Below, piece by piece: positions 43,887 through 54,975 of a stretch of 64,000 nucleotides of DNA. How positions within the stretch are numbered: position 1 is the first letter of the stretch; every line of letters begins with the position of its first letter. Below the pieces are notes generated by a model. It did no database searches and had not been told where the DNA came from. It saw only the letters and a program-made list of their open reading frames with translations. The translations under genes and the position numbers were made by a program. Source of the stretch: Myxococcales bacterium (lineage in GTDB: Bacteria > Myxococcota_A > Polyangia > Nannocystales > Nannocystaceae); contig JACKDV010000004.1 in NCBI GenBank assembly GCA_020633315.1, forward strand, positions 523,988 through 587,987, written 5' to 3'.

Positions 43887-45191
43887 ATGGCCGATCGACC
43901 AGCCACCAAGGGACGACGCTTGATCCGCCTCGCCGGGATGACCGCGCGGGTCGCGACCAACTACACCAAGTCCCGGGTCAAGTCGGTGTTCCTGAGCAAG
44001 GAGTCGGCCGAGCGCGATCGGGTCAAGGCCCACGAGGAGGCGGGCGAGCTCATCGCCAAGACCCTCGGCGAGCTCAAGGGCGCGGTGATGAAGGTGGGCC
44101 AGATGGCCTCCATCGCCGGCGACCTGCTGCCCAAGGAGCTCGCCGACGCCCTCGGGGCCCTGCAGCGCGAGGCGCCCCCCATGGACTTCTCGGTGATCGC
44201 CGAGCAGATCGAGCGGGAGCTGGGCGCCCCGCCGCCCATGCTCTTCCAGCGCTTCGACGAGCAGCCCTTCGCCTCGGCCTCGATCGGCCAGGTGCACCGC
44301 GCCCGCACCGACGACGGGCGCGAGGTGGTGGTGAAGGTGCAGTACCCGGGGGTCGACGACGCGGTCGACTCCGACCTCGCCCACCTCAAGATCGCGCTGC
44401 GAGCCAGCGGCCTGGTGAAGGTGAAGAAGCAGGCGCTCGACGCCGTGTTCGCCGAGATCAAGGCGCGGCTGCACGAGGAGCTCGACTACTGCAACGAGTC
44501 CGACAACGTGCGGCTGTTCGGCGAGTACTACCGAGGGCGCGAGGGCGTGGTGGTGCCCGAGGTGGTCGGCGAGCGCAGCAGCCAGCGGGTGCTCACCCTC
44601 ACCTACGAGCCGGGGCACCACATCGGCGAGCTCGAGGAGTTCCCGCAGCAGGTGCGCAACCGCATCGGCGAGGCGCTGTTTCGGCTGCTGGCCCAGCAGA
44701 TCTTCGAGCTAGGGGTGCTCCACGCCGACCCCAACCCCGGCAACTTCGCGTTCCGCCCCGACGGCACGATCGTGCTGTACGACTTCGGCTGCATCAAGCG
44801 CCTCGATCCCGAGATCGTGGAGGCCTACCGCGACACGATCCGGGCCGGCTTCGACGAGGACTACGCGGGCGTGGAGGACGGCCTGGTGCGCCTGGGCGCG
44901 CGCAACCTCGAGGGACCGCAGGTCCCGCTGGACTACTACAAGCCCTGGCGCGACATCTTCATGCGCCCGCTGCTCGGCGACGAGCCCTACGACTACGGCC
45001 ACTCGAGCCTGCAGCAGGACGCGCTCAAGCTCGTCCCCGGCTTCATCACCAAGTACATGCGCAGCTTCCAGCCGCCCGTCGAGCTGGTGTTCCTCGATCG
45101 CGTGGTGGTGGGGCACTACGGCAACCTGCGCAAGCTGGGCGCGATCGGCCAGTACCGCGGGCTGCTCGAGCCCTACGTGGCGCAGGGCTGA
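43887..45191 (+). CDS. AarF/UbiB (ABC1) family atypical kinase
   Basis: This is a 434-residue member of the ABC1/ADCK/UbiB family, which has ATPase rather than protein kinase activity and supports quinone or lipid metabolism. The family hallmarks are visible: KxGQ motif MKVGQMASIA (68-77), the Ala-rich nucleotide loop ASASIGQVHRA replacing the glycine loop, catalytic HADPNPGNF and metal-binding YDFGC. There is no clear transmembrane helix at the C terminus, unlike E. coli UbiB. It stands alone between lipoprotein genes. An N-terminal ATG at 43887 is well placed. Confidence 0.92.
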   Translation: MADRPATKGRRLIRLAGMTARVATNYTKSRVKSVFLSKESAERDRVKAHEEAGELIAKTLGELKGAVMKVGQMASIAGDLLPKELADALGALQREAPPMDFSVIAEQIERELGAPPPMLFQRFDEQPFASASIGQVHRARTDDGREVVVKVQYPGVDDAVDSDLAHLKIALRASGLVKVKKQALDAVFAEIKARLHEELDYCNESDNVRLFGEYYRGREGVVVPEVVGERSSQRVLTLTYEPGHHIGELEEFPQQVRNRIGEALFRLLAQQIFELGVLHADPNPGNFAFRPDGTIVLYDFGCIKRLDPEIVEAYRDTIRAGFDEDYAGVEDGLVRLGARNLEGPQVPLDYYKPWRDIFMRPLLGDEPYDYGHSSLQQDALKLVPGFITKYMRSFQPPVELVFLDRVVVGHYGNLRKLGAIGQYRGLLEPYVAQG

Positions 45192-45206
45192 CCGCGAGCA
45201 CCTCGC

Positions 45207-46085
45207 TCAGCTCGGGCTCGCGGGGAGCTGCGCGGTGAGCCAGGCCACCATGTCCTCGGTGGGCTCGTAGGAATCTCGCACCTCGGCGACCCCCGGCTCG
45301 GTCGTCAGCCAGGTCGGGCACTCCTGGTCGGGGGGGAAGGTGGTCTCGGCGAACACGCGACCGGTGCGGCGCTCGTGGATCCTCACGACCGTGTCCTTGA
45401 GCACCATCGTGACGTCGGGCTGCGGGTTGCCGTTGTCGTCGGTGTAGCCCGTGCAGACGTTGGTCTTGTCGCTGTCGGGCCGCACCACGATGACGACCGC
45501 GTCGAGATCGGCCAGCGTCGGCGCGGGCGCCCCGAAGAGCCTTCGCTCGATGCCGTCGAACCAGATCGCGTTGCGGACGGGGCCCTCGGCGTTGGTCTCG
45601 CCCGTGAACAGCAGCGGTCCGCTGGCCACCTCCAGCAGCGTGTCCTTGACCCCGTAGGCGCTCTGGGGCGGAGCCTTCACCTCGATCGCGCTGCCGCCCG
45701 GCGGCGTGATCGTGAAGGAGGCGGCGTCGAAGGTCGCGTTGGGATCCCCCACGGAGTCGGTCGGCAGCGAGCCGTACATCGCGACGACCCTGGTCTCGAC
45801 GCTCGCATCGCCCTCCCCGTCGACCGTGGCCGTCGCGGTCCCGACCGCGATGGTCGTCCCGGGGGGAAAGCCCTTGACGAACAATGAGTAGGTGCCTTCG
45901 ACGAGCAGCACCTGGCCCCACATATCGTCCTCGTCCTTCACGTGGAATCGGATGTCCGACTCCCACTCGAAGGCATCGGAGCCGGTGAGGTACTTGGTGC
46001 GCCCCTCGAGGTTCTGGCAGCCGACGAGCAGGCTCGTGACGATACCGAGCACGAGAGCGATGGAATGGCGACCCGGAGCCAGCAC
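45207..46085 (-). CDS. Lipoprotein of unknown function
   Basis: This is a 292-residue protein. A GTG at 46085 precedes a signal peptide ending in the lipobox LLVGC; the frame opens further upstream without signs of coding. The mature part is beta-rich and acidic (WESDIRFHVKDEDDMWGQVL, TIAVGTATATVDGEGDASVE), with no cysteine motif or catalytic pattern that I recognise. A short helical segment near the C terminus (EDMVAWLTAQL) ends the protein. It converges with the UbiB-family gene with 15 bases between the stops. Confidence 0.75.
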   Translation of the reverse strand: MLAPGRHSIALVLGIVTSLLVGCQNLEGRTKYLTGSDAFEWESDIRFHVKDEDDMWGQVLLVEGTYSLFVKGFPPGTTIAVGTATATVDGEGDASVETRVVAMYGSLPTDSVGDPNATFDAASFTITPPGGSAIEVKAPPQSAYGVKDTLLEVASGPLLFTGETNAEGPVRNAIWFDGIERRLFGAPAPTLADLDAVVIVVRPDSDKTNVCTGYTDDNGNPQPDVTMVLKDTVVRIHERRTGRVFAETTFPPDQECPTWLTTEPGVAEVRDSYEPTEDMVAWLTAQLPASPS

Positions 46086-46171
46086 GGGGGGAGCTTGCCC
46101 ACATCGCCTCGGGCCCGTCAATGCCAGCGGGGGCGCGTGCACCCTCGGCCCGTGACGCACCAGCGGCCTCG

Positions 46172-47026
46172 CTACAGCTCGCAGGGCAGGGCCATCGCAC
46201 ACTGGCACAACGCCACGTCCGGCAGCTCGTCGCAGGGCACCCAGCCGAAGGGCGGCGGCTCGTAGCGCTGGGGCAGCTTGATCACCGCGCCCAGCTCGGG
46301 GGCGAGGTAGGGCGTGGGCACCGGCGTGGGCACGGTGCCCTCCGGCACGAACACGCAGTACTCCATCGGCAGATCGCACAGGCACGAGCCGCCGCCGGCG
46401 TCGGTGATCGGGCGGCCGGTGACGAAGGGGCCGCAGCCCGCGTCGAGGCACTCGGGAGCGCTGGTCAGCTCGGTGCAGTGCACCGGCGGCACCTGATCGG
46501 CCGGCAGGCAGTAGCTGCCGCCACAATCCGCACGGCCGCCGCAGATGCAGCCGAGCTCCGGGTCCTCCTCGCAGGACCACCCGCTGCTGACGCAGCCGCC
46601 CCAGTCCAGCGGCCGGTGGCAGACCTCACCCGAGGCGCAGTCCTCGGGGCCGTCGCAGCGAAAGCGCAGGCAGCCGTCGACGTCGTAGGGCGAGTTGGGT
46701 CGGCCGCACTGCTGACCGCGGCAGTCGATCGGGCCGTCACAGCCGTGCTCTGGCACCGGCGGGCACGCGACGGGGCTCCCCGTGGCGTCGGTCGCCTCCG
46801 AGCCATCGTCGCTGGTCGGACCCACGCTGGTCGGTCCCATGCTTGTCGGTCCCGCGCTGGTCGGACCCATGCTGGTCTCGGCCGTACCCGCGCCGGTGGT
46901 GCCGTCGGCGGTCGCGTCACTGCTGCCGCTGCCGCTGGCGTCGTCGAGATCGACGGCCGGACCACAGGCCAGCCCCCCGCCGACCAGCAGCACCGCGCCC
47001 GCGAAGCGCCAGACCCGGAGGCTCAC
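46172..47026 (-). CDS. Cysteine-rich lipoprotein with GPTS repeat linker
   Basis: This is a 284-residue lipoprotein. The GTG at 47026 opens a signal peptide with lipobox GLAC and overlaps the stop of the upstream gene by four bases (GTGA). The linker contains GPTSM/A/V repeats from a 15-base tandem repeat (46811-46870). The mature part has more than 20 cysteines in short spacings (CRGQQC, CGGRADCGGSYC, CLCDLPMEYC), resembling the Cys-rich extracellular modules of the lipoprotein at 6249. No enzyme motif is visible. It is probably translated together with the membrane protein upstream. Confidence 0.82.
   Translation of the reverse strand: MSLRVWRFAGAVLLVGGGLACGPAVDLDDASGSGSSDATADGTTGAGTAETSMGPTSAGPTSMGPTSVGPTSDDGSEATDATGSPVACPPVPEHGCDGPIDCRGQQCGRPNSPYDVDGCLRFRCDGPEDCASGEVCHRPLDWGGCVSSGWSCEEDPELGCICGGRADCGGSYCLPADQVPPVHCTELTSAPECLDAGCGPFVTGRPITDAGGGSCLCDLPMEYCVFVPEGTVPTPVPTPYLAPELGAVIKLPQRYEPPPFGWVPCDELPDVALCQCAMALPCEL
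46811..46870 (-). repeat. Four tandem 15-base repeats in a lipoprotein linker
   Basis: Units start at 46811, 46826, 46841 and 46856 and are about 80-100 percent alike (GCTGGTCGGACCCAT type on the plus strand). They encode the GPTS-containing repeat. Confidence 0.85.
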
Positions 47027-47610
47027 GACTCGCTCTCGTCCTCGTCCTCGTCCTCGGCCTGCAGCGGCCGCAGGCCACGACGGACCAGGCTGGCCAGCCC
47101 CTCGTCCTCCTTCTTGCCCTTGCCGCCGCGCTTGCCCAGCGTCACCGCCAGCGCCGTCCACACCGCGCCTCCGCCCGCGCCCACTCCCGCGAGCATGGCG
47201 TAGTCGATGGGGATCGACTTGATCCAGTGATAGCCGGCGTACACCGCCGCCACCGTGATGCCGTTCTGCACGAAGTCCATCACGAGCCCCGCGGCGCCCC
47301 GCGGCGCCACCGGCTGCTCCTTGATCCGCGCGACGGTGCCCTGCGGCACCTGCTGCAGCGAGACCTCCACCTGCCCCTCGATGCGGTCCGCATCCAGCCG
47401 CGACTTGATGTTGGCGAACGCATCGTCGAACAGCAGCAGGCGATCGCGATCGGTCCCGAGGATCGCGACCGTGCGCACCCCCGCGTACTTGCCCACCCCG
47501 TCCTCCTCGTCGCGAACGATCGCCAGCTTGGGCAGCTCGGCGAGGATGGCTTGCAGCGCCTCCTCCTTGGTGGCGGCGAGACGGAGCTCGGTGACCTGCG
47601 GGCTCGACAT
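47023..47610 (-). CDS. Uncharacterised membrane-associated protein
   Basis: This is a 195-residue protein with no signal peptide. Residues 1-100 form an alpha/beta domain (VTELRLAATKEEALQAILAE, RTVAILGTDRDRLLLFDDAF). Two hydrophobic segments follow near the C-terminal half (MDFVQNGITVAAVYAGYHWI and AMLAGVGAGGGAVWTALAVT). The end is basic then strongly acidic (DEDEDESES). This layout suggests a soluble domain tethered to the inner membrane with a short charged tail. The ATG at 47610 follows no obvious ribosome binding site, but the frame starts cleanly. The next gene starts within its stop (GTGA). Family unknown. Confidence 0.7.
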   Translation of the reverse strand: MSSPQVTELRLAATKEEALQAILAELPKLAIVRDEEDGVGKYAGVRTVAILGTDRDRLLLFDDAFANIKSRLDADRIEGQVEVSLQQVPQGTVARIKEQPVAPRGAAGLVMDFVQNGITVAAVYAGYHWIKSIPIDYAMLAGVGAGGGAVWTALAVTLGKRGGKGKKEDEGLASLVRRGLRPLQAEDEDEDESES

Positions 47611-47668
47611 GCGCCGGGAACAGTAGCAGGCCCCCGGTGCGCCGGCAGCCGGCCTCGCCGCCGCGCCG

Positions 47669-48400
47669 TCAGCTCGGCTCCAGCGCCTGCACCCGCCGCT
47701 GCAGATCGGCCAGCGCGTCGCGCAGCGCCTCGTTCTCGGCCTCGGCCGCCCGCAGCCGCCGATACAGGGCCTGGATGGAGCTGAGCGCCACGCCGTCGGC
47801 ATCCACCACGAAGATCGAGCGGTCGCTCGCGCCCAGGCCGAAGCTGGCCTGGAAGTCCTGGGCCATGGGACCGAGGTGGCGCACCGAGGGATCCTCGCGA
47901 CGATAGCTCCAGGTGGTGATCGGCAGCGCGGCCACCTTGGCGAGCACCTCGTCGGGGTCGACCACCTCGAAGTCGCGCTTGAGGTGGTAGTCGCTGTCGG
48001 GACACTGCTGGTCGCAGTACTCCTCGCCGGGGGGCACCGGCACCCCCGTGCAGCAGCTGAGGCCCTCGCAGCAGGCCTCGCCCTCGGCACAGCTGCCCAT
48101 CGCCTCCACGCAGGCGGCTCCGGTGGTGCCCGGGCTGCCGGTGGAGTCCTGGCCGCCCGAGGAGCCGGGGCCAGACGAGGAGCCCGAGCCCTCCGAGCCC
48201 CCCGAGGCGCTGCCGCTGCCCGTCGAGGTCGCCACGTTGGTGGTGGCCCCGCTGTCGGCCGAGGTCGCGCTCGAGCTTGCGGTGCTGGTGTTGCTCGAGC
48301 TCATGGTGGTCGCTCCGGTCCCGCCGTCGTCACCCCCCGGGCACCCGGCCAGCGCCATGATCACCACGATCCCCGCTCCGATCCTGCTCGTCATGCTCAT
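47669..48400 (-). CDS. Lipoprotein with C-terminal peptidase S74 (intramolecular chaperone) domain
   Basis: This is a 243-residue lipoprotein. The ATG at 48400 opens a signal peptide with lipobox ALAGC; a TTG at 48406 is less likely. A long Ser/Thr/Gly linker and a Cys-rich segment follow. The C-terminal ~110 residues match the S74 domain, a self-cleaving chaperone best known from phage tail spikes. It starts at the cleavage region CPDSDYHLKRDFEVVD (catalytic Ser and Lys pair in SDYHLK), then TWSYRREDPSVRHLGPMAQD and FQASFGLGASDRSIFVVDAD. A short coiled coil (AEAENEALRDALADLQRRVQALE) ends the protein. In most S74 proteins the partner N-terminal region is a trimeric stalk; here it is only a linker. 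Confidence 0.85.
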   Translation of the reverse strand: MSMTSRIGAGIVVIMALAGCPGGDDGGTGATTMSSSNTSTASSSATSADSGATTNVATSTGSGSASGGSEGSGSSSGPGSSGGQDSTGSPGTTGAACVEAMGSCAEGEACCEGLSCCTGVPVPPGEEYCDQQCPDSDYHLKRDFEVVDPDEVLAKVAALPITTWSYRREDPSVRHLGPMAQDFQASFGLGASDRSIFVVDADGVALSSIQALYRRLRAAEAENEALRDALADLQRRVQALEPS

Positions 48401-48697
48401 GCCCAATCACCTCCGCCCGAGACCTCGGGCCTAGATTTCCAACATCGACCTCCCCCATGCGTGCGTCAACTCGCTTCGAGGCGCTGTTCCTGCGCCACCG
48501 CTCGGGCACGCCGATCGTCACCGACATCACCCAGAGCCACGAGCGAGCGAGCGCCTGGGGCTCGGCCGCGGACGTGGCGTGGACGAAGACGCGCACGCCT
48601 TCGTGAAAGCGGGCGCTCGCGTGGCCCGGCTGGAGCCCGGTCGGGTGGAATCATTGGGCTTTCGGCCGGGCCGCCCCGGCCTCGCTATCATGGGCCG
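48401..48697 (+). other. Intergenic region with no confident gene
   Basis: These 297 bases separate divergent genes. A 49-codon open frame (48457-48606, plus strand) exists, but it has no strong ribosome binding site and no recognisable domain. I do not call it a gene. Promoters for the divergent S74 lipoprotein and the TPR-like protein probably lie here; no consensus is clear. Confidence 0.4.
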
Positions 48698-49402
48698 ATG
48701 AACGAGGGACCGGACCGCCGCGCGCGGGGGCGATGGCGGACGGCGACCCTGATCGCGTGGCTGGGCCTGCCGAGCCTCGCGACCGCAGCGGCGCCCGCGA
48801 GCCGGGCCGAGATCGACTCCCGCTTCGCCGAGGGCAAGCAACGGTTCCAGGACAAGCAGTACCTCGAGGCAGCCGAGATCTTCACCGAGGTGCTCGGCAA
48901 GATCGAGGAGGTCCTGCTCAACCGTCCCTCGCGGGAGAACGTGATGAGCAACATCCTCATCGCGTACGAGTGGGCGTATCGAGCCTCGGGCCGCGGCGAG
49001 GACGACAAGGACGTCTCCCTGCTCGATGCCGGTCAGCGCGTGCTCGATGGGTACCGTGCGGAGCTGGCCCGGGTGTACCCCTCGCACGCAGAGCCGAGCC
49101 AGTCGCTGGTCGACGCGATCGCCCGCTTCGAAGAGGCGCGCCGGATCGCCCACGAGGCCCACGATTCCCCGACCGAGCCGGTGGAGGTGGGACCCTGCCT
49201 GTCCCCGCCGCCGCCGCCTCCGATCGTGGAGTCCAAGGGATGCGGCAGCAACGACGACTCGTCGATCGCCTGGCTGGGGGTGCTGGCGCTCCCGCTCGTT
49301 CGACGCCGGCGCGGCGCCCTGGAGCGGCTCGCCGAGCGGCTGCCCCCCGATGTGGTGCAGCGGCTGCGGGCGCGGCCCGACGACGACGACGAACGGTCGT
49401 GA
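48698..49402 (+). CDS. Exported TPR-like protein with MYXO-CTERM-like segment
   Basis: This is a 234-residue protein. The ATG at 48698 opens a signal peptide (LIAWLGLPSLATAAAPA). A helical domain follows (SRFAEGKQRFQDKQYLEAAE, NILIAYEWAYRASG) with the spacing of TPR-like repeats. Then come a Pro-rich linker, the GCGS motif, a hydrophobic helix (SIAWLGVLALPLV) and RRRRG, the MYXO-CTERM layout. Unusually, about 30 charged residues follow the Arg cluster instead of the protein ending there. Function unknown. The sigma factor gene starts 116 bases downstream. Confidence 0.78.
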   Translation: MNEGPDRRARGRWRTATLIAWLGLPSLATAAAPASRAEIDSRFAEGKQRFQDKQYLEAAEIFTEVLGKIEEVLLNRPSRENVMSNILIAYEWAYRASGRGEDDKDVSLLDAGQRVLDGYRAELARVYPSHAEPSQSLVDAIARFEEARRIAHEAHDSPTEPVEVGPCLSPPPPPPIVESKGCGSNDDSSIAWLGVLALPLVRRRRGALERLAERLPPDVVQRLRARPDDDDERS

Positions 49403-49518
49403 GCGCAGCCCGGCGGCGCTCCGCCGATGCCCGCGGCTCGGAGCGCGCTCGGGTGCTCGCGATCAGCCCGCGCCTTCGGTGGTCGTCCGCCCGTGGGCTC
49501 GGTGCTATCGTCGGAGCG

Positions 49519-50110
49519 ATGTCCACGCGGCCCGACGCCGAGCTGGTCGAGGCGTGGGGAGCCGGGGAGCGCGAAGCGGGGGCCGAGCTCGTCCGACGTC
49601 ATGCGGCACGGCTGCATCGCTTCTTTCGCTACCGAGCGGGCGATCGCGCCGACGATCTGGTCCAGGCCACGCTGCTCGAGTGCGTGCGCTCCCGCGGGCG
49701 GCTGCGCGACGCCGCAGCGTTTCGCAGCTTCCTGTTCGGCATCGCCTACAACGTGCTGCGCGCGGATGCTCGCCGCGGGCTCCGAGACGGGGCGCCACAG
49801 CCGATGCGCTCCGCGGTGCCGGCCCCGGGTCCCTCGCCCAGCGGAGCGGTGGCCGAGCGACACGACCGGGCCCAGCTCGCCCACGCGCTGCGCCTGCTCC
49901 CCATGGAGCTGCAGGTGGCGCTGCAGCTCCACTACTGGGAGGAGCTGACCGCGGCCGAGATCTCCGAGGTGCTCGGCTGGCCCCTGGGCACGGTCAAGAC
50001 CCGCCTGCGCCGGGCCCATCGTGATCTGGGCGAGACCCTGCGCTCGACCCCGGCGGGAGCCTCGATCGATCTCGAGCGCACCCTCAGGAGCTGGCTGGAC
50101 GACGTCGGCG

Positions 50111-50118
<8 letters not shown>
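49519..50118 (+). CDS. ECF-type sigma factor, kinase-linked
   Basis: This is a 199-residue sigma-70 family factor with regions 2 and 4. Region 2 has ADDLVQATLLECV (44-56) and AAFRSFLFGIAYNVLRADAR. Region 4 has LRLLPMELQVALQLHYWEE and the helix-turn-helix AAEISEVLGWPLGTVKTRLR. In region 2.2 the canonical Gln-Glu-Val is Gln-Ala-Thr (49-51). The ATG at 49519 is preceded by TCGGAGCG, a fair ribosome binding site. The kinase gene overlaps its end by 8 bases (ATGCGTGA), the closest sigma/kinase coupling in the window. The basic helix-turn-helix is followed by a short acidic tail. Confidence 0.9.
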
Positions 50119-52958
<2,840 letters not shown>

Positions 52959-52975
<17 letters not shown>

Positions 52976-54854
52976 CCGTACCCTTGGCCTGGAGCTCGCG
53001 CTGCTCGCCCTCGCCCCCCTCGCGGCGTGCTCCGAGCTGGAGCCCCGCGACCTGCTCGAGCAGGACCGCAGCATCGACGACGAAGACGTGGCGATGCCCC
53101 ACGCGGTGTACTTCCCCCTGGTCACGCGCAAGGACCCGACCTGGGGCACCACCTCGATCACCTTCCACGACCTGGGCGGCACGACCAATGCGTACGTGTT
53201 CGAGGCGCTCGATGCCGCGGGGCAGGTGGTGTGGTCGAGCGGGGTGGGGACGATCACCGCGGCCTCGGGCAGCTCCCAGCCGCTGCACCAGGTGGCCCTG
53301 CCCGAGGGCTTCCGCGGGTCGATGGTGCTCCGCAGCTCGCATCCCATGGCCGCCACCGCGGTGCAGACGGACCTGAGCAACCGCCCCATGTACAACGGCT
53401 CGACCTTCAACGACGGCGAGCGCGAGCTGTACCTACCCAGCGCCGAGTCCGGCCACGCGGCGCTGGTCGCCATCCAGAACGTGACGATGCGCGACGTGAC
53501 GGTGCAGGGCACCACCCTGGCCCCCGGCGCCTCGCTGCTGCTCTCGGGCTCGGCCCAGGTCACCCGCCTCGAGGCCAGCGGTCGCATCGCCGCGGTCACG
53601 CTCGAGGAGACCACCGCACGCTACGGCACCGCGACCGAGGCCGTCCCGGCGCGCACCCGCTCGGTGATGGCGATCGCCCAGTGCAAGGACTCGTGGCGCA
53701 CCTACTCCTCGTACGAGCTGCACAACCCGCAGGGGGGCTGGGAGCAGGCGAGCATCCGCTACACCAACGGGCGCGAGCAGGCGGTGTGGCTGGCCCCCGG
53801 CGAGACCAAGCGGGTCTCCTCCTGCGACGCGGGCGATCGCGACTTCAACGGGGGGGCCGTGATCTCGGCGGGCGCCCCGGTCGCGGTCACCGGCTCGGTG
53901 CACCACATGGACCTGCCCGGCCGCACCGGCTTCGTGGGAGCGGCCAGCGGCGCGGAGATCGTGGCGCTGCCCTACGTGCGCTGGTGGCCGGATCCGTCGA
54001 CCACCCAGCAACGCACGTACATCGCGGTGGCCAACACCTCCACCGATCGCTCCATCGACGTCGACGTGGCCTACTTCGACGCCAACGGCGGGCTGCTCGA
54101 CACCCACTCGCTGGTCATCCCCCCCGAGGGCAAGGCCAACACCTTCCCGTGCCGCGACGGCGAGTGCGACTGCACGGGGCTGCTGAGGTTCGGCACCCCC
54201 GACGGCAACGAGGCGGCCCCGCGCTGTGACGATCCCTCCGCTCCCCTCGCGCCCCGTCGCTGGGGCGGCTCGGCGCGGATCATCTCCAGCGATCCCCAGT
54301 CGGTGCTGGTGACGGCCCGCACCGCCACGGTCACCCCGGCCGGCGCGGCCTTCGACGCCGAGGACTACAACGGCGTGGCGGTGGATGCCCCCGACCTGCC
54401 GTTCATGGGCGTGCGCGGGCTGCCCAACGGGGCCCACACCCTGGAGTACCGGGTGGTGTCGCGCTGCAAGCCGGTCACCGCCGACGAGATGGTCGCGGCC
54501 TACACCCTCGAGATGGACGTGGAGCTCGCCGGCAGCTCGGGCCACCGCACGATCACCATCGACGCCGTGCGGGCGCGCGACGGGTGGCACGCCGGCGACG
54601 TCGACGGCACCGTGCTCGACAGCCCCATCGGACACCCGCTGACGATCACTGGCCACGAGCCCGACGGCAGCACCGTGGTGTGGGACGCCGGCATCAGCCA
54701 GGGCTGGCTGCTCGAGCAAGGCAAGCAGTGGCTCCCCGACGTGCCCGCGCTCGACCTGCAGCGCGACCTGGTGCTCGAGACCACGCTGGTCAACGGCGAG
54801 GAGAACGGCGCGGGCAACTGCGCGGCGATCCACCTGCTCGGCCTGCGCGACTGA
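52959..54854 (+). CDS. Large lipoprotein coupled to the kinase gene
   Basis: This is a 631-residue lipoprotein. The ATG at 52959 lies inside the kinase gene and opens a signal peptide with lipobox LAAC; an ATG at 52965 is an alternative. The mature part is a beta-rich protein with repeated blocks of about 100 residues, with phrases such as AYVFEALDAAGQVVWSSGVG, and IQNVTMRDVTVQGTTLAPG, and AVANTSTDRSIDVDVAYFDA. That resembles immunoglobulin-like or fibronectin-like adhesion modules. There are few cysteines (CRDGECDC near residue 400). Its coupling to the kinase suggests an extracellular sensor or product of the same pathway. Family unknown. Confidence 0.8.
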
Positions 54855-54876
54855 GCCCGCGCGGCCCCGGCCGTGG

Positions 54877-54903
54877 TCCGCGGCGAGGTGCTCGTCGCGG
54901 ACC
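54877..54903 (+). terminator. 11-bp hairpin after the kinase/lipoprotein operon
   Basis: GTCCGCGGCGA (54877-54887) pairs with TCGTCGCGGAC (54893-54903), with one G-T wobble, around the loop GGTGC. It begins 22 bases after the lipoprotein stop and lies between convergent genes. There is no T-tract. Confidence 0.55.
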
Positions 54904-54975
54904 CGTGGTCCGAGCACAGGAGGAGCGCCTCGGCGAGCCGGGTGCGCGAGGCAGCGAGGGGCCGACCCGGCCGCC

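Noticed and set aside
40856..45238. Very long open frame (1460 codons) on the plus strand
   Set aside because: It runs antisense through the FG-GAP lipoprotein and out of frame through the UbiB-family gene. The predicted protein is His/Gly/Arg/Ala-rich without domains; high GC removes stop codons in shadow frames.
48457..48606. 49-codon open frame in the gap between divergent genes
   Set aside because: No strong ribosome binding site, no known domain, and lengths like this occur by chance in GC-rich DNA. Kept only as a note.
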